Source of the DNA: an uncultured Muribaculaceae bacterium
GTDB taxonomy: Bacteria; Bacteroidota; Bacteroidia; Bacteroidales; Muribaculaceae
Direction: 5' to 3'
Length of the DNA stretch: 64,000 bases
Assembly: GCA_910578365.1 (NCBI GenBank)
Contig: CAJTRC010000003.1
Coordinates: 4,380-68,379 of the forward strand
Shown: positions 18,177 to 25,677 of the stretch, in pieces
How positions within the stretch are numbered: position 1 is the stretch's first letter
How the letters are laid out: each line of letters starts with the position of its first letter
The notes under the pieces: generated by a model
What the model was told of the DNA's origin: nothing
What the model saw: only the letters and a program-made list of their open reading frames with translations
Databases searched by the model: none
Position numbers and translations under genes: made by a program

Positions 18177-18707
18177 ATGAAAAAGTATCTTTCACTCCTT
18201 TTCGTGGCACTATTTGCCACAATGACATTCGCGCTTACATCATGCGGCGATGACAACGACGAACCCGATGGAGGCAACGGCAAAGCCTCACTCACAATCA
18301 ACGGTCAAGGTTACAAGGAACACTCTACAACTGGAGCAAACTCCACTGTCACCGACTATGGAACAAGTCTCGGAATTAAGATTGAGTCCGAACTTTATCC
18401 TGCTAACTCTGAAGAAACCGATTTCTTCCCTCGCGCCCATATTTCACTTGAAGCCAATTCCGTAGCTCTTGCCAAGGGTACTACTCTCACTCTTAACGAC
18501 GGCTATGTGGAGATGATAGAAGGTGCTGGAACGGATGGAATGTACGGCACTGTATACGACGAAATCAAGAGCGGAAAGGTAACTGTTTCAGAAGTGAAAG
18601 GTGAAACCGTCACCCTTAATTTCGAGAATCTGAAACTTGCCGATGATGACAACAAGACCGTTACCATCAACGGCTCTCTCGTCTGCGATTATACCAAAAT
18701 TCTCTGA
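18177..18707 (+). CDS. predicted surface-type lipoprotein of unknown function
   Basis: From the ATG at 18177 the product has 176 residues; a second ATG at 18162 would add five. The signal peptide ends in an LTSC lipobox with C23, followed by GDDNDEPDGG. That acidic run resembles the Bacteroidetes lipoprotein export signal that sends lipoproteins to the cell surface. The rest is predicted beta-rich (NGQGYKEHSTTGANSTVTDYGT...). No known domain is recognised. It leads a tight operon, with the next gene starting 4 bp after its stop, so it probably works with the zinc-ribbon membrane proteins. Confidence 0.75.
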   Translation: MKKYLSLLFVALFATMTFALTSCGDDNDEPDGGNGKASLTINGQGYKEHSTTGANSTVTDYGTSLGIKIESELYPANSEETDFFPRAHISLEANSVALAKGTTLTLNDGYVEMIEGAGTDGMYGTVYDEIKSGKVTVSEVKGETVTLNFENLKLADDDNKTVTINGSLVCDYTKIL

Positions 18708-18711
18708 GACT

Positions 18712-19239
18712 ATGACGCAGACCAAATGTCCAGACTGTGGAGCAATCGTCGGGGCAGACAGAAATGTCTGTCCCGAATGCGGTTGCCCCATTATCCATGA
18801 AGCAACTGCTCCATCCGAACCCACTACTACAACGTCCGAGGAGGCGCATACAGTATCTCACCACACCAATAGTCCGATTCAACCTACTCCCATGCCCATA
18901 CCATTCTTTCAAGCAGACTGGGCGCAGTATTTCTACGAGTGTGGTGTGATAGGATGGGAAGCATTCAAGAAGTATGCTTGCTTTACTGGACGCGCTTCTC
19001 GAAGGGAATTTTGGTCGTTTAACCTCATCTGCTGGCTGGTGGGTGGTTTCACTGGCGGCTTGGCAGCTTTTATATTACTGTTGCCAATGATAGGTGTAGG
19101 CATTCGCCGTATGCACGATATTGGCAAGTGTGGATGGTGGTGCATCTGCCCGATAGCTTGTATATTCCTTTTTCTCAAACGCTCGGATGAAGGAGTTAAC
19201 CAGTACGGTTCTCCGAATCCCGCAATAAATCTACTTTAA
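18712..19239 (+). CDS. zinc-ribbon plus DUF805 membrane protein (first of three)
   Basis: The protein starts at the ATG at 18712, because an upstream in-frame ATG at 18637 lies inside the lipoprotein gene. It has 175 residues. An N-terminal zinc ribbon has cysteines at 6, 9, 20 and 23 (CX2C-X10-CX2C). A Pro/Thr-rich linker follows, and then a DUF805 membrane domain with the signature ACFTGRASRREFW, IGVGIRRMHDIGKCGWW and NQYGSPN. DUF805 proteins are small integral membrane proteins of unknown function. The fourth gene boundary is 3 bp. Zinc binding is inferred from the cysteines. Confidence 0.85.
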   Translation: MTQTKCPDCGAIVGADRNVCPECGCPIIHEATAPSEPTTTTSEEAHTVSHHTNSPIQPTPMPIPFFQADWAQYFYECGVIGWEAFKKYACFTGRASRREFWSFNLICWLVGGFTGGLAAFILLLPMIGVGIRRMHDIGKCGWWCICPIACIFLFLKRSDEGVNQYGSPNPAINLL

Positions 19240-19242
19240 GCC

Positions 19243-20091
19243 ATGGCTCTGATTCAATGCCCCAAATGCGGTCAGCAGATATCCGAACATGCCCGAAAAT
19301 GTCCGAAATGCGGAGCTGATTTTACAAAAAATCAAGATTCCGTTAATAATGATGTTCTATTAGAATCAAATCCGAAAGACACTCCCAGTAAAAAAGAACA
19401 CAGTCATAAATTATGGATATGGCTTGTGGCAGTGTTTGCCATAATTGTTGTTTTACTTTCGACAGTATATCTTTACCATAAGAATGAAGAACCCAAACAA
19501 AATGCGGAATTAAGCCAACTACATCAATTGGATTCTATCGCAGCCGCCAAAGAACCCGTGGCGAATTCAGCTCTACGACAGGATTCTATTGAGAGAGCTG
19601 ATTTTGTCAAGGGTTTAGTAGATATAAACATTTTCATAGAACGCAAACCTATGGAATGGGGAGATGGCAGCTATGAAGTGCCTTATTTCAAAGACCATAT
19701 CACTAAGTCATTAGAAGAATTAGGATATCAGAAGACCGATACCAAGAGAGGAACACGGGAAGGCGAAGGTGGAGACTATGACAACTACGCAATCCAAACG
19801 TATGAGAAGCGTTTTCACAATCTGGATGACACGGACTTATGGAGCAAGATTGTATTCAATGATGGTGAGTGTGGCGGATACACCATTTACTTTTGTAACA
19901 AAGAACAAATGAACAAATTCCTTGAAAGTTGCAAAAGGTTAGGATACACTCAGAATTACACTGAGGGCGACACCAAGTATCTGCGAATCCCCTTGGAAAA
20001 TGCGGACTCGTTTGATTATTACCATGAAAATTACAACTGCATAATAGAGCTGAAAGATAACAGCGTAACAATTTGTTTTGGCTGTATATAA
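19243..20091 (+). CDS. zinc-ribbon, single-TM protein of unknown function (second of three)
   Basis: This 282-residue protein has an N-terminal zinc ribbon with cysteines at 6, 9, 20 and 23, the same spacing as its two neighbours. A Lys-rich linker leads to one TM helix (about 57-77: LWIWLVAVFAIIVVLLSTVYL). The extracytoplasmic part of about 200 residues has no domain I recognise; it holds a conserved-looking SKIVFNDGECGGYTIYFC segment and ends in CFGCI. The ribbon would face the cytoplasm. It is 3 bp after the DUF805 gene and 10 bp before the third ribbon gene. Confidence 0.75.
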   Translation: MALIQCPKCGQQISEHARKCPKCGADFTKNQDSVNNDVLLESNPKDTPSKKEHSHKLWIWLVAVFAIIVVLLSTVYLYHKNEEPKQNAELSQLHQLDSIAAAKEPVANSALRQDSIERADFVKGLVDINIFIERKPMEWGDGSYEVPYFKDHITKSLEELGYQKTDTKRGTREGEGGDYDNYAIQTYEKRFHNLDDTDLWSKIVFNDGECGGYTIYFCNKEQMNKFLESCKRLGYTQNYTEGDTKYLRIPLENADSFDYYHENYNCIIELKDNSVTICFGCI

Positions 20092-20101
20092 ATGATAAAT
20101 T

Positions 20102-21862
20102 ATGGCACTGACAACTTGTAAAGAATGTGGCGGCAAGATGTCCGACCACGCTACCGTGTGTCCGCATTGCGGCTGTCCGAGTGAGTTCCAAGGAGAAATC
20201 CATCCCGCTTATAATTCTTCGACTCAATCTAAAAAGACCGTATCAGAACAATCTCAGCCGTCACCAAAGAAACCTCGCAAGGTATTGTGGATTTCTATTG
20301 CAGCAATATTGGTTGTGGCTCTGTCCTTAGGGGTAGTTCTTTTCTTTGGATGGGGTAAGACTTTGGGAGGAACTCAGACACTGAAAATAACTCCCGAATT
20401 TACACAAGCTCTTCAGAAATACGACCAAATAGATGCATTCTCAGAAGGAATGGCGGCTGTCCGTCGAGACGGTAAATGGGGTTACATCAACCTCCAAGGA
20501 GAGGAAGTTATTCCATGTCAGTTCTCGGATGCTTTCCCTCCTGGTCAGTTCTCGGAAGGGTTAGCTTGTGTTGTCGATGACGGCAGCGAGAAAGACAAAA
20601 AGTTATGGAACAAACGAGTGGGCTTCATCAATAAAAAAGGCGAATTCGTTATTACTGGCGACTACTTCACCGAAGCTCCTGCGGGGGCAGTATGGGAGGA
20701 CGAAAGCCATAAATTACCGTCGTTCAAAGATGGTAAATGTGCAGTGTGGAACACCGCAGTTTTCTCGCTCGAAGGAGAAGGTACTGAAAGCGGGTGGAGT
20801 AAGGAATATGAATCAAATAAAATTGTGCTGATTGACAGCAAAGGTAAGATAAGCCAAGCTCACGACTCTTTGGCTTACCAACTGGCGAATTATCACCCGT
20901 ATGTCATTCCGACTCCCTATAAGGACGTACTTACACCAATTGAGACGAAAGTTGCATTTGACGATTACGCAGTTAATATCGCTCGTGATACGGTGGAATG
21001 TGACAATGGCGCGAAATTGGTAACATGGCAAATAATTGATGCTAATTCATACCCATACGGAATGTATGGTGGCACTTATGAAAAAACGTGTCAATATTAC
21101 ATCGACCAGTATGGAAATTCCACTCTTACACCCGAGCAAGAGAAATCCATGGAACAGCATCTCAATGGTTTGATGGCTTCACTACTGGAAAAGCACAATG
21201 AACAGTTGAGACGAGAAGCAGAAGAGGAACGCATCCGTCAAGAGGAAGAAGAGCGCAACCGCGTAAAATGGATTTATGGCACATGGGAGTACAGCATGGT
21301 TGTGGATATGGGAAGATATCTGGGCGGTCGCAAACAGATGAATTCTAAACTAATTATTTCTGAGGATAATATCACCGTCTATACCAATGGCAAATTGGAT
21401 TATAGCGGAGGATATACCATAGAAGATGGAGCAATCAAGTATGACCGACATAATGACTATTGTATGTCATTGCCACTGGATTATACAAATAAAAGAATTG
21501 AAGCTGATAGAAATGGTAAGTATTTTACAAAAGTCTCGTCTTCTGCAAGCGGAGGATATTCTTCTAATGCCGTATCATCAAACAATTCTCAATACACAAC
21601 ATTCAGAACGGAGGCAGATGTATGGGCTTACTTATCGTCAACAATCTTCTATGGGCGTGGAACACGTTTTCGTTTAACGCCTCGATATATGGAAGTTGAT
21701 GGCTCTCCCGCTACTGGAGGAGTACGAGTAATCAATTTTAGTGGGTCACGTGCTACGCTACAAGCCTCCTCGCCCTATATCGGCGGCTCAATAGTAACTC
21801 TCTATGTAAACGCGGCTAACGGTTCTATATCCAGTGGTGGAGAAGTTTTTTATAGCAAATAA
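20102..21862 (+). CDS. zinc-ribbon, single-TM, WG-repeat protein (third of three)
   Basis: This 586-residue protein begins with a zinc ribbon (cysteines 6, 9, 20 and 23), then a basic linker and a TM helix (about 61-83). The outer part starts with WG (KWG leptospira-type) repeats: FSEGMAAVRRDGKWGYINLQGEEVIP, FSEGLACVVDD...KRVGFINKKGEFVI and FKDGKCAVW. A charged coiled coil follows (about 355-385, rich in E and R), then a beta-rich stretch with KWIYGTWEYSMVV and a Ser/Asn-rich segment. WG repeats are generally thought to mediate binding. It is the last gene of the operon, followed by a terminator-like hairpin. Confidence 0.78.
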   Translation: MALTTCKECGGKMSDHATVCPHCGCPSEFQGEIHPAYNSSTQSKKTVSEQSQPSPKKPRKVLWISIAAILVVALSLGVVLFFGWGKTLGGTQTLKITPEFTQALQKYDQIDAFSEGMAAVRRDGKWGYINLQGEEVIPCQFSDAFPPGQFSEGLACVVDDGSEKDKKLWNKRVGFINKKGEFVITGDYFTEAPAGAVWEDESHKLPSFKDGKCAVWNTAVFSLEGEGTESGWSKEYESNKIVLIDSKGKISQAHDSLAYQLANYHPYVIPTPYKDVLTPIETKVAFDDYAVNIARDTVECDNGAKLVTWQIIDANSYPYGMYGGTYEKTCQYYIDQYGNSTLTPEQEKSMEQHLNGLMASLLEKHNEQLRREAEEERIRQEEEERNRVKWIYGTWEYSMVVDMGRYLGGRKQMNSKLIISEDNITVYTNGKLDYSGGYTIEDGAIKYDRHNDYCMSLPLDYTNKRIEADRNGKYFTKVSSSASGGYSSNAVSSNNSQYTTFRTEADVWAYLSSTIFYGRGTRFRLTPRYMEVDGSPATGGVRVINFSGSRATLQASSPYIGGSIVTLYVNAANGSISSGGEVFYSK

Positions 21863-21864
21863 AT

Positions 21865-21896
21865 GAGACGAGGGGGCTTCGGTCTCCTCTTTTTGG
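21865..21896 (+). terminator. terminator-like hairpin after the zinc-ribbon operon
   Basis: GAGAC and GTCTC arms enclose a G-rich loop and are followed by CTCTTTTTGG. It lies directly after the stop of the third zinc-ribbon gene. Confidence 0.5.
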
Positions 21897-21951
21897 TGAT
21901 TCGCCTATCATTTATTACTACTTTATCTTATCAATTTTTAACACTGGAAAC

Positions 21952-21983
21952 TTGACAAGGGGGGTGCGGATGTTGTAACTTTG
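21952..21983 (+). promoter_or_regulatory. promoter of the NADAR gene
   Basis: TTGAC (21952-21956) and TAACTTTG (21976-21983) form a well-spaced promoter (21 bp between TTG and the -7 box). It makes the NADAR gene a separate transcription unit from the zinc-ribbon operon. Confidence 0.72.
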
Positions 21984-21987
21984 TAGT

Positions 21988-22116
21988 CTGAAGAGGGAGA
22001 ATCCCTCGAATGTCAAGAGTCAGCCTTGAGGCTGCACCAACCGAGACTTACATGACAGTCCACGGTGGTCGGAGTAATCCAGACACGACAGTTATTAACC
22101 TGTAAAATAAAAAGTT
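21988..22116 (+). promoter_or_regulatory. hairpin-rich 5' leader of the NADAR gene
   Basis: The leader is about 130 nt long and contains GAGGGA/TCCCTC (21993-21998 with 22002-22007), CAGCC/GGCTG (22021-22025 with 22030-22034) and further possible pairing (ACCAACCGAG with GGTGGTCGG), ending in an A-rich stretch before the ATG. A leader with this much structure suggests RNA-level control. I recognise no riboswitch class. Confidence 0.45.
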
Positions 22117-22881
22117 ATGAGCAATTCCAGCTTTCTTTCCACCTCATCCTCCGTGTCTGAACTCGTTGCGTCGCTTGGGCGCGAGGAGCGACTTGTCGCG
22201 TCCGAACTGCCCGTGTGGTGCTACAAGAAGGTGACTGATATCGTCGAGGGCATTGAGCTTAGACTCAGCAACATGGCAGGAGGCTATCCGTTTGAGTTTA
22301 CTGGTGTCCGCTGGCACTCCTCTGAACAGCTATACCTTTGCGGCGAATTCACCGACCCCGAAATTCAGAGAGAATTACTCTCGGCAACAAGCGGTTACGC
22401 CGCCAAGCGTTTCATCAAGGCGAAGCACAAGAAGGAAGTCCGCGAGGATTTTCCGACCTTCCGCTTGCAATGGATGCTGTCTGTCGTTTGGCAGAAGTGC
22501 CTTGGTAATGCCAATTTCCGAGCCAAACTACTTTCCATCCCCGACGGAGTGATATTGGTAGAAGAAACTACCCTCGACACTGGCGGCACAGCTCAGATTT
22601 GGGGATGTAAGAATCCCGAGCTGATAGCCTACCGCAAAGAACTTGCTGACCGCATCACGCGATGGAGCGATGCTAACCTCACTAAGACGGCTCTCGACAA
22701 CAAAATCAACATCGAGACCAATGCCGTCCGTAACATAGGTACTTTCGTCGGACAGAACAACATAGGCAAGATTCTGATGATTTGCCGTCGCTGTCTATTA
22801 GAAGGCACTGAGCCGCCAATCGACCGCACTCTCCTCAACTCAGCTAATATCACCATATTAGGGAATCACTTAACATTCTAA
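22117..22881 (+). CDS. NADAR family protein (YbiA-like)
   Basis: This 254-residue protein shows the NADAR (NAD and ADP-ribose-associated) pattern: LSNMAGGYPFEFTGVRWHSSEQLYL (from residue 50) with E70 at the family's conserved Glu, a helical LQWMLSVVWQKCLGNANFRAKLLS segment (118-140), IWG at 161-163, and the C-terminal NNIGKILMICRR (214-225). Known members are N-glycosidases: YbiA-type act on riboflavin intermediates, and others remove ADP-ribose from guanine in DNA or pair with DarT-like toxins. Which activity applies here is not known. No DarT-like toxin is recognisable next to it. It has its own promoter and structured leader. Confidence 0.85.
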   Translation: MSNSSFLSTSSSVSELVASLGREERLVASELPVWCYKKVTDIVEGIELRLSNMAGGYPFEFTGVRWHSSEQLYLCGEFTDPEIQRELLSATSGYAAKRFIKAKHKKEVREDFPTFRLQWMLSVVWQKCLGNANFRAKLLSIPDGVILVEETTLDTGGTAQIWGCKNPELIAYRKELADRITRWSDANLTKTALDNKINIETNAVRNIGTFVGQNNIGKILMICRRCLLEGTEPPIDRTLLNSANITILGNHLTF

Positions 22882-22900
22882 TCAACAAAATCTTTCGCTT

Positions 22901-23281
22901 ATGAACAGCCATGAGTGCGCCCTTGCTGTGTATCTTCTTCCCAATTCTCTTTGTGAGGCAAAACGGCTTATTGAGGAGTGGGTCTACAATGAAGGGCACT
23001 TTCAACCTCCCATCCGTATTTCTGTGTCAATCGACACGGACAATGCCATAGTTACGTCTCTGTTGGTAAAATGGATTTGGGATTATGACCTTGCAGACTC
23101 AATGAAGAGAACTATCGGCATAGGTCTCGCCATTGCTCTCAACATAAAGTTGTATAATCTTTCGAGGTCATTTGGCTTTAAGTGGAGTCCATCTACACCG
23201 ACAGAAGTATATAACACTTTCAGCAATCTTCTAACCCTTATCCCCTCACTTCGCAAGCATATTATCATAGTGAAAAAATAA
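22901..23281 (+). CDS. uncharacterised 126-residue protein
   Basis: I do not recognise this protein. It starts 19 bp after the NADAR stop, so it may share its transcript. It is soluble-looking, with a hydrophobic helix-forming middle (TIGIGLAIALNIKLYNLSRSFGFKWS) and a basic end (LRKHIIIVKK). No signal peptide or catalytic motif is seen. Its position between NADAR and another unknown suggests element cargo. Confidence 0.6.
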   Translation: MNSHECALAVYLLPNSLCEAKRLIEEWVYNEGHFQPPIRISVSIDTDNAIVTSLLVKWIWDYDLADSMKRTIGIGLAIALNIKLYNLSRSFGFKWSPSTPTEVYNTFSNLLTLIPSLRKHIIIVKK

Positions 23282-23307
23282 CATCTGCGCTCACCACAAC
23301 GACGGAG

Positions 23308-23340
23308 ATTGGGTTGCGTGTATCCTCAGCGCAGCCCAAT
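23308..23340 (+). terminator. hairpin between two element genes
   Basis: ATTGGGTTGCG (23308-23318) pairs with CGCAGCCCAAT (23330-23340) with one G-T pair. No T-run follows, so it could be an attenuator, an RNA stabiliser or a weak terminator. Confidence 0.4.
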
Positions 23341-23367
23341 TAACTTTAGCCACCAACATCTTACAAT

Positions 23368-24147
23368 ATGGAACATATCCTCAATTTCCTTTCCATCCCA
23401 TTTGAGCCTACTATGGAAGTCAAGATTTCCAACTGGTTAAGCCATGGGCATTATATTCATGCCATTGATTATGAACGCAACTGTGTTCTCGTCTTTAACA
23501 TCCCACACAAAGCAATAGCACAACTTATAAGTTTGGGACTATGCGATTATGATGACTTCTCATATAAGAATCATCCCAATCCACCGAAGCACTATGTCAA
23601 ACTATTCCGATATGTAGACTGGTTCCTGTTTGAGAATATCGGGGCATACCGCTGGTTTGCGCAGAGGCAGGACTACCGTGCCTTCTCCACCATTTCCGAA
23701 AGATATGCTATACTGGACGCAGCGTATTTCCATGACGGCTATTCAGCATGGAGAGTGCGCTACTACCTTTCGCGGAATCTGATGGGACTGAACGCGAAGA
23801 ATCCTCGACGCTGTTTCCATTACGATGATGACAATGTAGACTTAGCTCTCATCTGCAAAGCCATATTGCCACAGCTTGTAGAAGCAGAGAAGAAACTGGA
23901 AGTACCCGCTACCTTCCGCTATCCGATTGACCTTGAAGTATGGCTCGACCATGACCGACTTTATATAGGTTGGTTCGTCAACGACCTCTACGTTTACACC
24001 TTCCGTGGGCTGTTTGAAAAACTCGGCATCGTCACAAACGAAATGAATCTTTGGTTTGAGAGAAACGGCTATCCACGCAACACTCGTGACCAATCCGAAA
24101 TCGACCGCTTCCTCGCTCGACTGCGACAGAATAACATAAAAGAATAA
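23368..24147 (+). CDS. uncharacterised 259-residue protein
   Basis: I do not recognise this family. The protein is rich in Tyr, Trp, Phe and Asp (DYERNCVLVFNIPHKAI, YVDWFLFENIGAYRWFAQR, IDLEVWLDHDRLYIGWFVNDLYVYTFRG). It has no signal peptide or TM helix and ends in a basic helix (SEIDRFLARLRQNNIKE). A TAACTTTA sequence (23341-23348) could be a weak -7 box for it. It lies just upstream of the iteron-like repeats and the Rep-like gene, so a role in replication or mobilisation is possible but unproven. Confidence 0.6.
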   Translation: MEHILNFLSIPFEPTMEVKISNWLSHGHYIHAIDYERNCVLVFNIPHKAIAQLISLGLCDYDDFSYKNHPNPPKHYVKLFRYVDWFLFENIGAYRWFAQRQDYRAFSTISERYAILDAAYFHDGYSAWRVRYYLSRNLMGLNAKNPRRCFHYDDDNVDLALICKAILPQLVEAEKKLEVPATFRYPIDLEVWLDHDRLYIGWFVNDLYVYTFRGLFEKLGIVTNEMNLWFERNGYPRNTRDQSEIDRFLARLRQNNIKE

Positions 24148-24148
24148 A

Positions 24149-24219
24149 TTGGCACAAAAAGAGAGTGTGCCAACCATCACCGACAAGATTAAATTGACAC
24201 ACTCCGAGTAATGGCACAC
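24149..24219. repeat. iteron-like TTGGCACAC repeats upstream of the Rep-like gene
   Basis: Four near-copies occur in 71 bp: TTGGCACAA (24149-24157, plus), TTGGCACAC (24165-24173, minus), TTGACACAC (24194-24202, plus) and ATGGCACAC (24211-24219, plus). The first two form a small hairpin. Spaced repeats of this kind upstream of an initiator gene are typical of Rep-binding sites or of autoregulatory operators. Confidence 0.6.
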
Positions 24220-24277
24220 TTTAGTTTGAAAAACTCAGCGACTGCCACTATATATAATTGAACATACACATATAAAT

Positions 24278-25156
24278 ATGGCAAACCGACAATTCAATTA
24301 CGCGCTGTGCATAGACGCACTTGAAATTACATACACCGCCTCCGACGCACAAAAGAGCTTCTTGAGTACCATTGAAAAGAAATTGCATATAGGAGAAGAC
24401 AATACATCACTGTGGCTTGAAAGAATTGAGAGCCGACATTACCGAGACGAGTTTATAATTAAATGTGCCGATGCAGATAATAATGGTTATGATATAGTAA
24501 GAGTCGTTGGCTATCTCCGAAGTGGCAGTTTCAACCCCAACCGACAACTGGTTTACCTCACTTTTGAGAATGCCGCACTTTACTCATGGATTCTGCAAGC
24601 CCGTTATTACGTGGAGGCAGCTCTTGGAATGAAATTTTATCGTATTAGCAAAATCGATATAGCCGTTGACTTTGACTTCAATATACAGAAACGACTTATT
24701 GCATTGCTGAAAACCACACCATACGACATAATTGTAAATGGGCGAATCGCAAACCGTAAATCCGTGAAAGGGCTGAATGTTCACGCCTACAACATTAGTA
24801 TAAGTCGAATGTTTGCACATCCCGAACTGAGCATTAGCAATGATGATTCAACACTCCAAATGAAGACATATAACAAACGCAAAGAGATTGAGGAGTCGAG
24901 TGGGAAAGCATATATAACCGAATGTACTGGTTTCACTGGGACGCATTACCGCCTTGAAGTTACCTGCAAGAACTATAAACGTCTTCTCCCCACGCTCAAA
25001 GCATTGGGAATAGACGATACCTATCTCTACGTTCATCTTGACAATGACGAAACCTTAAAGACTCTATTTTGTGACATCCTCAATAGGCTTATCTATCTAC
25101 GCAAAGGGCGCAAACAAATCAATATAATTGATGAGGTGCTTAACGACTTGAAATGA
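24278..25156 (+). CDS. Rep_trans-like replication initiator / MOBT-type relaxase
   Basis: This 292-residue protein matches the Rep_trans pattern of rolling-circle initiators: RISKIDIAVDFDF (122-134; family form is tRiDiaxD), TYNKRKE (197-203; family iYdK..E) with Y198 a candidate nicking tyrosine, and HYRLEV (223-228; family RxE). The same family includes the MOBT relaxases of Tn916 and ICEBs1, so it could nick the excised element for replication, transfer or both. Usual Rep_trans proteins are about 300-400 residues, so the length is near the lower end. It is the last recognised gene of the element, and repeats that may be its binding sites lie 60-130 bp upstream. Confidence 0.65.
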   Translation: MANRQFNYALCIDALEITYTASDAQKSFLSTIEKKLHIGEDNTSLWLERIESRHYRDEFIIKCADADNNGYDIVRVVGYLRSGSFNPNRQLVYLTFENAALYSWILQARYYVEAALGMKFYRISKIDIAVDFDFNIQKRLIALLKTTPYDIIVNGRIANRKSVKGLNVHAYNISISRMFAHPELSISNDDSTLQMKTYNKRKEIEESSGKAYITECTGFTGTHYRLEVTCKNYKRLLPTLKALGIDDTYLYVHLDNDETLKTLFCDILNRLIYLRKGRKQINIIDEVLNDLK

Positions 25157-25554
25157 ATGAGATAGATTAGAGAGAAGTGCATCCTGAGGCTATTGGTTAA
25201 TAGGCTCAGAAAACACTTCCAAGGAACAAAAAAAATTGCAGGTCTCATAAATCAGACGGATGCCGCCCCTATAGGGCAGGGAGGACGGGAGGGGTAACAG
25301 GGGATACCTACGTGCCACTGTATTAGACCCATAAGTGACGCAAAGCCCCGTCTTTTATACTCCCAGGAAATTCTGCTAAAGCCACAGAGGAAGCGCAAAA
25401 ATTGTAGCCATTTGATATTGTGTATGTTATGGGAATTACGTAACTTTGCACTCGCAAGCAATGAGGACATCAGTCTCTTGAACTTCCTATCAACCAGTAT
25501 GGAATTTTCAGCATAACTGACTGTCCTACAGCGCGCCTGCAAAACTAAAAACGT
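25157..25554 (+). other. gene-free right arm of the element: hairpin, GC-rich tract and outward promoter
   Basis: No convincing gene lies here. It opens with a nested imperfect hairpin (25174-25219: GAAGTG/CACTTC, CTGAG/CTCAG and CTATT/AATAG). A GC-rich tract follows at about 25258-25305 (GCCGCCCCTATAGGGC...), and then a promoter-like pair (TTG 25418-25420, TAACTTTG 25441-25448). After the promoter only very short reading frames occur (MRTSVS and MEFSA). The hairpin next to the Rep-like gene may be part of a replication origin. Confidence 0.45.
25418..25448 (+). promoter_or_regulatory. outward-facing promoter near the right end
   Basis: TTG (25418-25420) and perfect TAACTTTG (25441-25448) with a 20-bp spacer point toward the right end and the host M13 peptidase gene. 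No gene starts behind it inside the element. It may make a small RNA, or drive a gene only in the excised circle. Confidence 0.55.
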
Positions 25555-25575
25555 CCCCGATTTTCAACCCCGATG
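25548..25575 (+). repeat. right-end CCCCGAT repeats
   Basis: Two direct copies of CCCCGAT (25555-25561 and 25568-25574) form a 21-bp block (25555-25575) identical to 14337-14357. They are preceded by AAAACGT as in the third left-end copy. See the left-end entry for the two readings, arm sites or att duplication. Confidence 0.6.
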
Positions 25576-25632
25576 AAACAGATGACAGACATAACTCGCG
25601 ATATATCAGCCTTCTCTCCCTCTAAATGCTTA

Positions 25633-25645
25633 ATCGAGTGGGAAT
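25633..25645 (+). repeat. putative attR core: displaced 3' end of guaA
   Basis: ATCGAGTGGGAAT repeats guaA codons I-E-W-E and runs in frame into TAA (25645-25647). A short open frame upstream (from ATG 25573, ending ...CLIEWE) mimics the guaA tail. The host terminator follows 31 bp later. Confidence 0.7.
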
Positions 25646-25677
25646 AAAAATGCTTACCGGCGAATTGTAAACATAAT

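Larger units (their letters stand above)
14171..25645. mobile_element. integrative element in the 3' end of guaA (about 11.5 kb)
   Basis: The region is visibly more AT-rich than its surroundings and starts exactly at the guaA 3' end. It carries a tyrosine integrase, a small serine recombinase, an XRE regulator and a Rep_trans-like protein. A 13-bp match to the last guaA codons bounds it (14171-14183 and 25633-25645), and a strong terminator that would suit guaA lies just beyond the right copy. No type IV secretion genes are present, so it is more likely an integrative mobilisable or satellite-type element than a self-transmissible one. guaA is a documented integration hotspot in many bacteria. 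An alternative boundary is the 21-bp direct repeat at 14337-14357 and 25555-25575. Confidence 0.85.

Noticed and set aside
25252..25542. 96-residue minus-strand frame in the element's right arm
   Set aside because: It spans promoter and repeat sequences and has no family features.
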